In this document: piece after piece, positions 6,401 to 12,632 of the stretch
Position numbering within the stretch: the stretch's first letter is position 1
Layout: each line of letters opens with the position of its first letter
From: CAZELM01 sp964512995
GTDB lineage: Bacteria > CSSED10-310
Length of the DNA stretch: 18,165 bases
Direction: 5' to 3'
NCBI GenBank assembly: GCA_964512995.1
Contig: CAZELM010000066.1
Span: forward strand, 1-18,165
The notes under the pieces: model-generated
Database searches by the model: none
What the model saw: only the letters and a program-made list of their open reading frames with translations
What the model was told of the DNA's origin: nothing
Translations under genes and position numbers: made by a program

Positions 6401-8617
6401 ACTCACCAGATCAGAATCAAGATATAAAACCAGCTCAGGATGGGGAGTGTACACAATTTCCGGATCATATTTCCCAACAAAGGTATTTCCATGGAATTCA
6501 TGAACTGCAAACTTTCCTGGCCAACCATAACAAATCACTGTATTATTGTTGAAGATCATGTTCGCATATACGTTGTAATTATTATTTGTTACCACAGGAT
6601 CAGTATCTTGGATGGAGCAATATTCAAATTGCTGCACAGGCTGTGTTGAATCTGCATTGAAAACAAACCCATACCATTTGGAATAAGGTTGCTCGGTCTT
6701 AAATGTAATCGGATTGGATTCTGTTCCCACAGCATGTATTCGAGCTCCATTGCTAAATACCATGGATGATCCTAGAAATTTCACGATAACACCTGGTTCA
6801 ATCGTCAGCACTGCCCTGACAGTAACTCCTGAAGTCTGAACAATATAAGTATTATTTTGATACCATGTTGTATTGAACAGGATTAACGCTGGAACCGAAT
6901 ATTCGACAGAACCCGTGATCACAGTGAGTTGAAAATGCCAGGTATTCAAAAACGCATCCTGCACATCCAGATCAAAAAGAACCTGATGTCCGGATGGGCA
7001 TGAACTGCTCAACGTTATATTAAAGGGTGAGGAGCTGTTTGAGACAGTATGTTGTGATCCGATCGCTCCAAAGTTCGAATTGGCATCATTGATCGTGATA
7101 TATGTATCAGAGGTGCTTAACGCTGCTATGACATTGGATGTATCTCCCCATGCATTATGGAGAGAAACAATCAAATCCAATGTTTCATTTGGATCCAGCA
7201 CTCCATCAGCATCTCCCGGAGCAGGATCATTAATGGTGCAAGAAATATATGAAATATCTGGTGCAGGCGAGGTTGAGATACAAGTATGAGCATTCACACG
7301 CCCCTGACCCAACTGCTCAATATAATCCGGATTGGAAGCTTCCACATTATCAGCAAGCCGCTCCATCTGAGCTTCCACAAGATTATTGCTCCAACTGGCA
7401 TTGGCTGAAAATAACAGTCCCGCCACTCCTGACACAAATGGAGCTGCCATGCTTGTCCCAGACCACGAAGCATATGTATCAGGATACACAGTGCTCTGAA
7501 TATTCACTCCCGGTGCACAAAGATCAATCCATGTCCCAAATCCAGATAATTGGTATTTCTCATCATTGTGATCCAGGGCAGCAACTCCAAGAACATGATT
7601 GCATGCAGCAGGATAAAACGGATTACTGTTATTGAAATTGCCCGCTGCACCTACAACAACACATCCCAAATTGTGAGCATAATCCACTGTGTCCTGTAAT
7701 AATTGAGAATATGTCTCACTTCCTAAACTGAGATTGAGGATCTTCGCTCCATTATCTGCCGCATACTCGATACCTGCTGATATTTGAGAATATGTTCCAT
7801 TTCCGACTGTATTCAAAATCTTGATTGGCATTAATGTGCATTCCCAGCATACACCAGCTACTCCTTGCGCATTGTTTGTGTGGGCTCCCGCAATTCCAGC
7901 AACATGAGTCCCATGCCCATTGTCATCTTGAGGCATAGGATCACTATTCACCACATCCCAACCATTGACATCATCAATGAATCCATTATGGTCATCATCA
8001 ATCCCATTTCCTGCTATCTCATCCATATTGATCCATATTTTTCCATCAAGATCTGGGTGATCCAGATCAATCCCTGTATCCAGAATCGCAATAATCACAT
8101 TGGCATTTCCTGTTTCCAAATCCCATGCTTCTGGTGCATCAATATCAGCATCCGGAGTTCCTCCTGTCTGTCCGGTATTATCTAATCCCCATTGATCGGA
8201 AAAAGATGAGTCATCCGGATAGTTTTGTCTTGAGTCTCCTCCTGATCCGAAACTTGCAATATAATTGGGTGATGCATAAAGAATTGCGGAATTTTTTTCA
8301 TATCGTTTAGATAATGCCTCCATATCACAATCTTTGTCGAATGTGAAAACATAAATATCGGATAGTTCGGAATTCCTGAAGACTTTTCTAAAACTAACCG
8401 CTTGATATTCACGATTCAAAAAATCAATGGAATCAACCTTCGTTTGTACCACTCCAGCAGTTGAAATCGAGAGAGTTACTGGATGGTTAAATTTCAGAAT
8501 CAACTCATTCGGAATATAACACGTGTTACTCGCATTGACAGGTGATTCAACGATCAGTAACAAGATGAAAATATAAAAAAAAGGGCTTAATAAATTCAAA
8601 TGAAAGTTCCTTTTCAT
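3497..8617 (-). CDS. Giant secreted subtilisin-like (S8) protease with parallel beta-helix domains
   Basis: 1706 aa, exported. Residues 1-29 are a signal peptide (MKRN, a hydrophobic core, then VNAS). Residues ~32-120 look like an inhibitor-type propeptide. The S8 domain (~140-445) has all catalytic residues: Asp180 (AILDTGID), His235 (GHGTHVAG), oxyanion Asn327 (GAAGN) and Ser389 (GTSMAAPFVSG). Next come a CARDB-like beta domain (~460-570), right-handed beta-helix repeats (~580-883), a second beta-helix starting VPEDYSTIQSAIDAA (905-~1320), a PT-rich linker, a resumed helix-like stretch, a bacterial Ig-like domain and an FN3-like domain. A second PT linker leads to a C-terminal hydrophobic segment ending HKKCA, probably a membrane or sorting anchor. 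The start at 8617 has a strong site (GAGAGGGG). It probably degrades or binds extracellular polymers at the cell surface (inference). It is transcribed alone. Confidence 0.93.
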   Translation of the reverse strand: MKRNFHLNLLSPFFYIFILLLIVESPVNASNTCYIPNELILKFNHPVTLSISTAGVVQTKVDSIDFLNREYQAVSFRKVFRNSELSDIYVFTFDKDCDMEALSKRYEKNSAILYASPNYIASFGSGGDSRQNYPDDSSFSDQWGLDNTGQTGGTPDADIDAPEAWDLETGNANVIIAILDTGIDLDHPDLDGKIWINMDEIAGNGIDDDHNGFIDDVNGWDVVNSDPMPQDDNGHGTHVAGIAGAHTNNAQGVAGVCWECTLMPIKILNTVGNGTYSQISAGIEYAADNGAKILNLSLGSETYSQLLQDTVDYAHNLGCVVVGAAGNFNNSNPFYPAACNHVLGVAALDHNDEKYQLSGFGTWIDLCAPGVNIQSTVYPDTYASWSGTSMAAPFVSGVAGLLFSANASWSNNLVEAQMERLADNVEASNPDYIEQLGQGRVNAHTCISTSPAPDISYISCTINDPAPGDADGVLDPNETLDLIVSLHNAWGDTSNVIAALSTSDTYITINDANSNFGAIGSQHTVSNSSSPFNITLSSSCPSGHQVLFDLDVQDAFLNTWHFQLTVITGSVEYSVPALILFNTTWYQNNTYIVQTSGVTVRAVLTIEPGVIVKFLGSSMVFSNGARIHAVGTESNPITFKTEQPYSKWYGFVFNADSTQPVQQFEYCSIQDTDPVVTNNNYNVYANMIFNNNTVICYGWPGKFAVHEFHGNTFVGKYDPEIVYTPHPELVLYLDSDLVSEYYIEDNDSDGSVFDLYINDFVPLSNETIFIQNNTLDAIYTSIPGTGLSDDESHTIFIINNQLSPWGGPAIGDPNYSDIKWNIIAENNIIRDPDGILFNSTSGIMSILEASYNVIEGCTEGIVNCPSIHHNTILNCKTAIKDNELDKATAQNDKEKTGRSYKALHVPEDYSTIQSAIDAAYWGDTILIADGTYTGDGNKNLENNGKSLIIQSENGPDNCIIDCENSGRAFYLTGIGPGLVIQGLTIRNGKPSSVNGGALLIENEFVDITNCHFESNSFLYGGVGGGAISCSSACHILNILNCEFVDNSTNGHGSCLSVCCKTVNIEDSNFLNNSGDCIYSYSENIKVLNCYMTTNSDSILSLEGDQNVFISNCTISDNSVNGGCIRINVFNSNNVEINNCRITNNSGDYPVLCLGQSCISVLNSVIYLNQRGGLLFSEYTNAIVKNCTIVGNGPEQGGGIYCRGPGITVSDCIIWGNTPDQIYGSPTVTYSNVYQSSGTPYPGTGNITSDPLFVAGSKGEYYLSQIASGQPADSPCLNSGSGQSSVQYYTNPSGIVYYNQLTTRTDDITDSEVVDMGYHYVPGDITPTPAPTSTPFPYGCNHNNLLGNEIGIQVADSNPPQLRYRYNNFTDPGIPAYGTPCYNFLTRESANIDSDATYCYWGELTTQEMNSENTWPTGMSNIEAIYDIWDNSALEWVDFSYWQSSPVSDAPGYLWKLTLNPPSPVGAEEVVFTLTFNRAMYTSVTPAVTFGLEAPYDQHQVTGAWQIDDKTWIGSFIIDYFTGDGLNTIKVCCAKDPYGMEIPEDTRHTFIIETGISAVQGIAAIPLNSGIDISWQPNYEPDLGGYYLYYDLNSGVPYNGTDANEGDSPIDVGKMNAFRLTGLTNGQEYFLSIRAYDGEHNLSFFSSEVSAIPQATGTPAPSWTPTPNQSQTPTPPIIPATDSKGLGIILLIVGILIFTSQLHKKCA

Positions 8618-8705
8618 GGTTCCCCTCTCTAAAGCATATGTTCTGATTCGTTGAATTTGGATTTCGAACCTAATTCAATATTCTATCGATGCATTTTCTG
8701 AAATT

Positions 8706-8734
8706 AATTTACTAACTTTATTGCATTTTGTCTA
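8706..8734 (-). promoter_or_regulatory. Possible promoter of the secreted protease gene
   Basis: On the minus strand TAGACA (8729-8734) is followed after 17 nt by TAAATT (8706-8711). This gives five of six -35 and four of six -10 matches, about 90 bp before the start codon. The surrounding DNA is AT-rich, so this is tentative. Confidence 0.35.
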
Positions 8735-8912
8735 TAAAAAATAATCCATTGGGGGATTTCATGCATAAACCATCCAACGTTTTATGTTTGTTGTTGTGAG
8801 TCGTGAGTTTTTTCAACTTAAAACGTCCTTTAATTATATTGAGTTACCATAAAAATAAATCCGGAATGAAGGTTTTCTTATTGATTGAATTTTATCACTC
8901 CAAAGTAGTTCA

Positions 8913-8959
8913 AAATTCTCCTATGAAACTTTTCGTGGTTTTGTGCATAGAACCCCAAT
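8913..8959 (+). repeat. Dispersed repeat, direct copy A (left flank of defence island)
   Basis: It begins AAATTCTCC and ends TTGTGCATAGAACCCCAAT. The last 19 bases match 17660-17678 with one difference, and the first nine match 17631-17639 exactly. The segment between is partly conserved and of nearly equal length. With copy B it brackets about 8.7 kb. Confidence 0.6.
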
Positions 8960-9117
8960 ATCGCCCTTTATTAGGTTGGGGGAATCCCCAATGTCTAGTG
9001 TCGTACTATTTGCGGGGATTCTCATTCTTTTCCGCAGCTATCTTGATATTATTTGGTTTGATTTACTGCAATTAGGGTGATTACCCTCAGACAGCAGTAC
9101 TCAATGAGGTACTAAAC

Positions 9118-10710
9118 ATGAGCGCCAACCCATTTGATGACTTCATTTCTTTTGTCACCAAAAATCATGGTGAGGAAAATTGGGTAACGGTATACAAGAA
9201 CATCCCCGTCGCTGGAGGAAGTGAAGATGGCGGAATGTACTGCGCACTCGTAAGCCCTGAAAAGACGGAAATTGCGTTGAGTCAGCCGAGCTGGGACTTG
9301 ATGATAGGTGCCGGAGGTCCGGGGCTTTGCATGTCATATGAAAACGGCAATGAAATTACAAACTATTACGCCAATGCCGATGAAGGGTACTCGAGGCTCG
9401 TACTTAATCGAGACTTTCATGGGAGAAAAGACGACTACATTGAGGTACTTGAAGAGTTTCGTTTATTTCATAACCTTTATTGCCAACATGCTGGCTCCAC
9501 GTATTTAGCCTTTGATGACACAGGGGATGAAGTAGAAGTTATTAAAGTCACCGAGAGCGAAGTAAAAATTCGGAGGGGCTATTTGCGCTCTTTCATGGCC
9601 GCAAAACAAATGCATCTCCTACTATACTTCGAGCTAACAAGGCATTTTCATTCTTCTGTTAGCTTCAGTGCAGAAGAATCGAGTGAATCAATTAATTTTA
9701 CAATCTATTCGGGTCAATCTTACGTAAAAGGATACACATCGTTTTCCAGGGTTCTTGGTAAAAAGCTGATTAAATGTGGCGCGATTGACAGTTGTGGGGT
9801 CTGGCCATTTGGAAAAAATAAAAGCTACCAAGATTTCATTATCGGTGGAGATATTGATGATCCTGAAAAGTTTACCTGCAACCCAGACCTCCTTGCCAAT
9901 TATTTTGGTGCGAATCCAGATGCTCCACACTATCTGACACCGGTGTTTTTCCGCAAGGAAGTAATGCAAAAATATTACGGGGCATCCGAATATGAAATAA
10001 GCGATGGTCATCTAAGTCGATGCGGAGCATGGAGACTCAGACTTGACAACAATTCGCCTGGTCATGTCTCTGTTTTCCTAGGCGATTTGGGAAGAGACTT
10101 GCCAGAGAAGGAGCAAATTTACTGGAAGAGTTTCAATATTGTTCCTGATGGGAGAAAAATAAGCAAAACGAACTTCCAAAGAAGCTTCATGGGCAACTTC
10201 TTTGGCCCAGAGAATCCAGAGCACAAATTCAGGAGCAAATACAGACTACTTCATGAGGCATGGCAAGAGAAATATGGATGGAATCTCTTTCTCCCCCTAT
10301 CAGAAAAAGATGAGCACTTTCTAAACACAATACGCTCAATGCTGAGCAATGAGCAGTCAGAATTCGACTCCCAAATTTTAGCGCTCACAAAGGCAACCAT
10401 CGATTCTACAAATATCAAGGACCTTCGTAAGTTCCTCGACATTACAGATACAGACAGCAAATCAATCGCATTAATCGAAGCGTTGTTGAATAAAATCCAA
10501 GTTCCAGAAGCGCTGACACATGTAACACTGCTTCGTGGCATTCAATCCGTCAGGTCAACAGGCGTTGCCCATCGTAAAGGTACGGAGTATGACAAGGCGA
10601 TTGCACGGCTTGACATTAATGAAAACAACTATCAAGCAGAATTTGACCAAATTTTGTTGGGCATGGTTAAGTTCTTTGAGGTTATAACACCACCCCATGA
10701 CTTCGCCTAA
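9118..10710 (+). CDS. Integron-cassette protein, 530 aa, unknown, HEPN-like C-terminus
   Basis: A soluble protein with no signal peptide or membrane span. The start ATG 9118 has a GAGGT site seven nt upstream. I do not recognise a named family. The middle third contains a conserved-looking block (GHVSVFLGDLGRDLP, then QIYWKSFNI) followed by an FRSKYRLLHEAWQEKYGWNLFLPL segment. The C-terminal ~130 residues are helical and include Arg479-STGVA-His485, which fits the R-x4-6-H pattern of HEPN ribonucleases, although a Ser replaces the usual polar residue after Arg. The stop is 11 bp before an attC site in the same orientation, the standard layout of an integron gene cassette. Cassette carriage next to a restriction system suggests an abortive-infection or other anti-phage role. 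That is inference; the HEPN assignment is a hypothesis. Confidence 0.85.
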   Translation: MSANPFDDFISFVTKNHGEENWVTVYKNIPVAGGSEDGGMYCALVSPEKTEIALSQPSWDLMIGAGGPGLCMSYENGNEITNYYANADEGYSRLVLNRDFHGRKDDYIEVLEEFRLFHNLYCQHAGSTYLAFDDTGDEVEVIKVTESEVKIRRGYLRSFMAAKQMHLLLYFELTRHFHSSVSFSAEESSESINFTIYSGQSYVKGYTSFSRVLGKKLIKCGAIDSCGVWPFGKNKSYQDFIIGGDIDDPEKFTCNPDLLANYFGANPDAPHYLTPVFFRKEVMQKYYGASEYEISDGHLSRCGAWRLRLDNNSPGHVSVFLGDLGRDLPEKEQIYWKSFNIVPDGRKISKTNFQRSFMGNFFGPENPEHKFRSKYRLLHEAWQEKYGWNLFLPLSEKDEHFLNTIRSMLSNEQSEFDSQILALTKATIDSTNIKDLRKFLDITDTDSKSIALIEALLNKIQVPEALTHVTLLRGIQSVRSTGVAHRKGTEYDKAIARLDINENNYQAEFDQILLGMVKFFEVITPPHDFA

Positions 10711-10721
10711 GTATTGGTGCT

Positions 10722-10794
10722 GTCTAACAAGTCATTCGAGATGGGGGTCAAAAATGCTACGCATTTTCTCCGCCCATCAATTCCAACGTTGGGC
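10722..10794 (+). repeat. attC: Integron attC recombination site (73 nt)
   Basis: It begins with R'' GTCTAAC (10722-10728; consensus RYYYAAC) and ends with R' GTTGGGC (10788-10794; consensus GTTRRRY). In between, GATGGG (10740-10745) pairs with CCCATC (10773-10778) and AAAATGC (10751-10757) with GCATTTT (10761-10767) around a TAC loop, giving the typical imperfect attC hairpin. The AACAAGTCATTC context after R'' is also typical. It directly follows the 530-aa gene. No IntI gene is in the window. Confidence 0.8.
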
Positions 10795-10803
10795 GGAGAA
10801 AAT
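10763..10803. terminator. Perfect 14-bp inverted repeat overlapping attC end
   Basis: ATTTTCTCCGCCCA (10763-10776) is exactly complementary to 10790-10803 around a 13-nt loop. It extends past the attC boundary. It could terminate transcription of the cassette gene in either direction (GC stem, A/T flanks) and competes with the attC fold. Confidence 0.45.
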
Positions 10804-10838
10804 ATAAGCGGCACATTACGACACAAATAAATAAATTG

Positions 10839-10868
10839 TTGACATCGTTCACATAAATAGGACATTGT
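10839..10868 (+). promoter_or_regulatory. Promoter region of HTH-ParA operon with direct repeats
   Basis: TTGACA (10839-10844) is a perfect -35 box. The best -10 at 17-18 nt is weak (ACATTG/CATTGT), as expected for an activated or repressed promoter. GACATYGT occurs twice, at 10841-10848 and 10861-10868, 20 bp apart. A(C/T)AAATA elements also recur around it (10815-10858). These may be binding sites for the HTH domain of the ParA protein, as in autoregulated partition operons (inference). Confidence 0.45.
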
Positions 10869-10900
10869 GTAGCTGTGTAACCCGCAGGAAAGGAGCTATT

Positions 10901-11974
10901 ATGTCAACAAAAAAACTTTTAGGAATCGCTGAAATAGCTGATTTAGCTGGAGTCTCTAAGCAGGCTGTAAATAACTGGCGTATGCGGTATGACCATTTTC
11001 CGCGTCCACTTCAAAATCTTCAGAGTGGGCCAGTATGGGACAGTGAAAAAATCGAGAACTGGGTCAAGAGTTTCAAGGGTGAAGAAACGCATGTCCTCAG
11101 CTTTATTAATCTGAAGGGTGGTGTCGGCAAAACCACTACGGCAGTTGCCGTCGCTGAAATGCTTGCACAAGAGGAACGTAAACACGTACTTCTTATTGAC
11201 CTTGATCCACAAACGAATGCTACCGTTACCCTGATCTCCGAAGACCAATGGGCCGAGATGGACAAAGACGGTCGAACAATTGCTCAGCTATTTGAGGATC
11301 GTCTCAATTCACACAATTCTCCACGCTTTGACATTGAAAAGGCAATTGCCCAACGTGTTTCAACAATTAATGATGGTATCGCAAGACTCGATCTATTGCC
11401 GTCAAGCATACGCCTCATTGATCTTCAAGACCGCATTCCAATGATTGCTCTGTCGGGCAATTTCACGGCCAACCCGCTCGAAATCTTGCGTGTTGCTATT
11501 CAACCGGTTATTGATCGCTATGACTATATCATCATCGATTGCCCCCCAAGTCTCGGCACAGTTACTAAGAACGGATTGCGAATATCAACCGGCTATATAA
11601 TCCCTACCATTCCTGATATCGTGTCAACGTGGGGCATTTATCAGATAGTCGATAACGTTGCACAGTTCTCCAACGATATAGGTCTCCCTATTCCCGCGCT
11701 TGGGATAGTCGCCACAAAAGTACAAAGCAATGATTTACATAGGCGGGTTATATCTGACCTCAAGGCAAAGCGTCTTGGTCGGTTTAGTGAATCGGACGGG
11801 ACAGTGCAACCGCCATTATTCACCAACGTCATACCTCAGACCGTGTCGGTAGCACGCGGCGCGGACGTAGATGCCGATATTCACACCTTCAAGGGGAAAT
11901 ATGGCACCGCTTATGATGCCTTACATGGACTGACACAGGAGATCAAACAGCTATGCGAAAAGAAAAAGAACTGA
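10901..11974 (+). CDS. ParA-family ATPase with N-terminal HTH domain, 357 aa
   Basis: A P-loop ATPase of the ParA/MinD class. These proteins bind DNA or membranes as ATP dimers and position plasmids or complexes, or act as regulators. Residues 7-57 form a MerR/AlpA-like HTH (GIAEIADLAGVSKQAVNNW, then PVWDSEKIENWV). The deviant Walker A is KGGVGKTTT (72-80, with signature Lys72). Next come LIDLDPQ (98-104) and IIIDCPPS with Asp213. ATG 10901 is chosen because AGGAAAGGAG lies 5-7 nt upstream; an in-frame TTG at 10865 lacks a site. It overlaps the next gene by 22 bp. There is no ParB-like protein or clear parS next to it, and the partner is not a recognisable CTPase, so it may serve island maintenance, gene regulation or defence rather than classic partition. 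The GC content looks higher than in neighbouring genes, which suggests a separate origin. Confidence 0.9.
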   Translation: MSTKKLLGIAEIADLAGVSKQAVNNWRMRYDHFPRPLQNLQSGPVWDSEKIENWVKSFKGEETHVLSFINLKGGVGKTTTAVAVAEMLAQEERKHVLLIDLDPQTNATVTLISEDQWAEMDKDGRTIAQLFEDRLNSHNSPRFDIEKAIAQRVSTINDGIARLDLLPSSIRLIDLQDRIPMIALSGNFTANPLEILRVAIQPVIDRYDYIIIDCPPSLGTVTKNGLRISTGYIIPTIPDIVSTWGIYQIVDNVAQFSNDIGLPIPALGIVATKVQSNDLHRRVISDLKAKRLGRFSESDGTVQPPLFTNVIPQTVSVARGADVDADIHTFKGKYGTAYDALHGLTQEIKQLCEKKKN

Positions 11975-12366
11975 TTAATTTGCTACGCGGTTTGGTCGCT
12001 TTACTTGTCGAAGAGTCCGAGCGCAATCAAAAATTTGCACAGAGACTTGAAACTCTCTTATCTGGATTGCCTGAAAAAAAAACAAGAATGAATAAGGCAT
12101 CCAAAATTTCTTCACCGACGCAGATTCCAGATATTTATGCTGAATGGGAAGCACGCGAAGAAACAGACTTTCGTCTTTGGCTGCGTGATCAGCCAATAGC
12201 GGTGTTGCGCGCAATTATTCGGGCCGAAGATTTTGATGCTACGCGCCGCACGTCTAAATGGAAGGAGGCAGAAAAACTATCAGAATTCATTTCTGCTAGA
12301 CTTCGGGATCGTCAGTCTCGCGGTTCTGCTTTTATTGGACGGAATCGGAATCTCAATAATGAATAA
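11953..12366 (+). CDS. Small partner protein of HTH-ParA, 137 aa, unknown
   Basis: It starts inside the end of the ParA gene (22-bp overlap) with AGGAG 11 nt before the ATG, so expression is coupled to ParA. Residues 1-36 form a charged amphipathic helix (LINLLRGLVALLVEESERNQ), followed by a flexible KTRMNKASKISSPTQ linker and a compact helical domain (about 54-128: IYAEWEAREETDFRLWLRDQ, then RRTSKWKEAEKLSEFI and RGSAFIGR). There is no known enzyme motif. It is not a recognisable ParB: no ParB N-terminal box or HTH is evident. It is the natural candidate for a ParA partner, such as a stimulator of ATP hydrolysis (the N-terminal basic or amphipathic helix is where such activators usually act) or an effector. 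That role is inferred from position only. Confidence 0.8.
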   Translation: MRKEKELINLLRGLVALLVEESERNQKFAQRLETLLSGLPEKKTRMNKASKISSPTQIPDIYAEWEAREETDFRLWLRDQPIAVLRAIIRAEDFDATRRTSKWKEAEKLSEFISARLRDRQSRGSAFIGRNRNLNNE

Positions 12367-12397
12367 TACCAAGAAACTGCAAACGCCCAACCCATCG

Positions 12398-12468
12398 GGA
12401 TTGATCCGGCCTGACGGTTCATAAACCATGAGATACGAAGAGAGCGTGTCGTCAGGTCTGTTCAATCC
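12398..12468. terminator. Imperfect 19-bp inverted repeat between convergent genes
   Basis: Arms 12398-12416 and 12450-12468 share perfect outer (GGATTGA/TCAATCC) and inner (CCTGACG/CGTCAGG) blocks with a weaker centre and a 33-nt loop. It sits just after the HTH-ParA partner gene, facing the end of the restriction gene. It may be a terminator without a T-tract, or a protein-binding site for the ParA module. Confidence 0.4.
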
Positions 12469-12632
12469 ATTGTTCAAGAAGCCCGTATAAGATTAAAAGT
12501 AGCGAAGCTGTCATCGGGTATCACAAAGAAAAATTTCACTTGAAACGTCCGTTTTCAGTAAAACTCTGCTCGCCCCTTTCTCTCTGGAGAGACCGAAATA
12601 TTTCCTATTTGGATTTCCCAATAATTGTTTTT

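Larger units (their letters stand above)
8618..9117. other. Intergenic region between divergent protease and cassette genes
   Basis: 500 bp holding the protease promoter, dispersed-repeat copy A (8913-8959) and small inverted repeats at 8976-8991 and 9074-9087 (AGGGT-GATT-ACCCT). A 90-codon frame at 8803-9075 runs through the repeat, has no ribosome site and a biased composition, so I do not call it a gene. Confidence 0.6.

Noticed and set aside
8803..9075. 90-codon open frame on the plus strand upstream of the cassette gene
   Set aside because: No ribosome site, it runs through dispersed-repeat copy A, and its composition is that of translated AT-rich intergenic DNA.
12385..12466. Second attC-like site after the ParA pair (GCCCAAC ... 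GTTCAAT)
   Set aside because: The right core breaks the GTTRRRY pattern, the arms are of unequal length and the boxes do not pair with each other, so the ParA pair is not shown to be a cassette.
12566..12600. Small TCTCT/AGAGA hairpin downstream of the Type ISP gene as a terminator
   Set aside because: Only a five-base stem and no T-tract on the minus strand.
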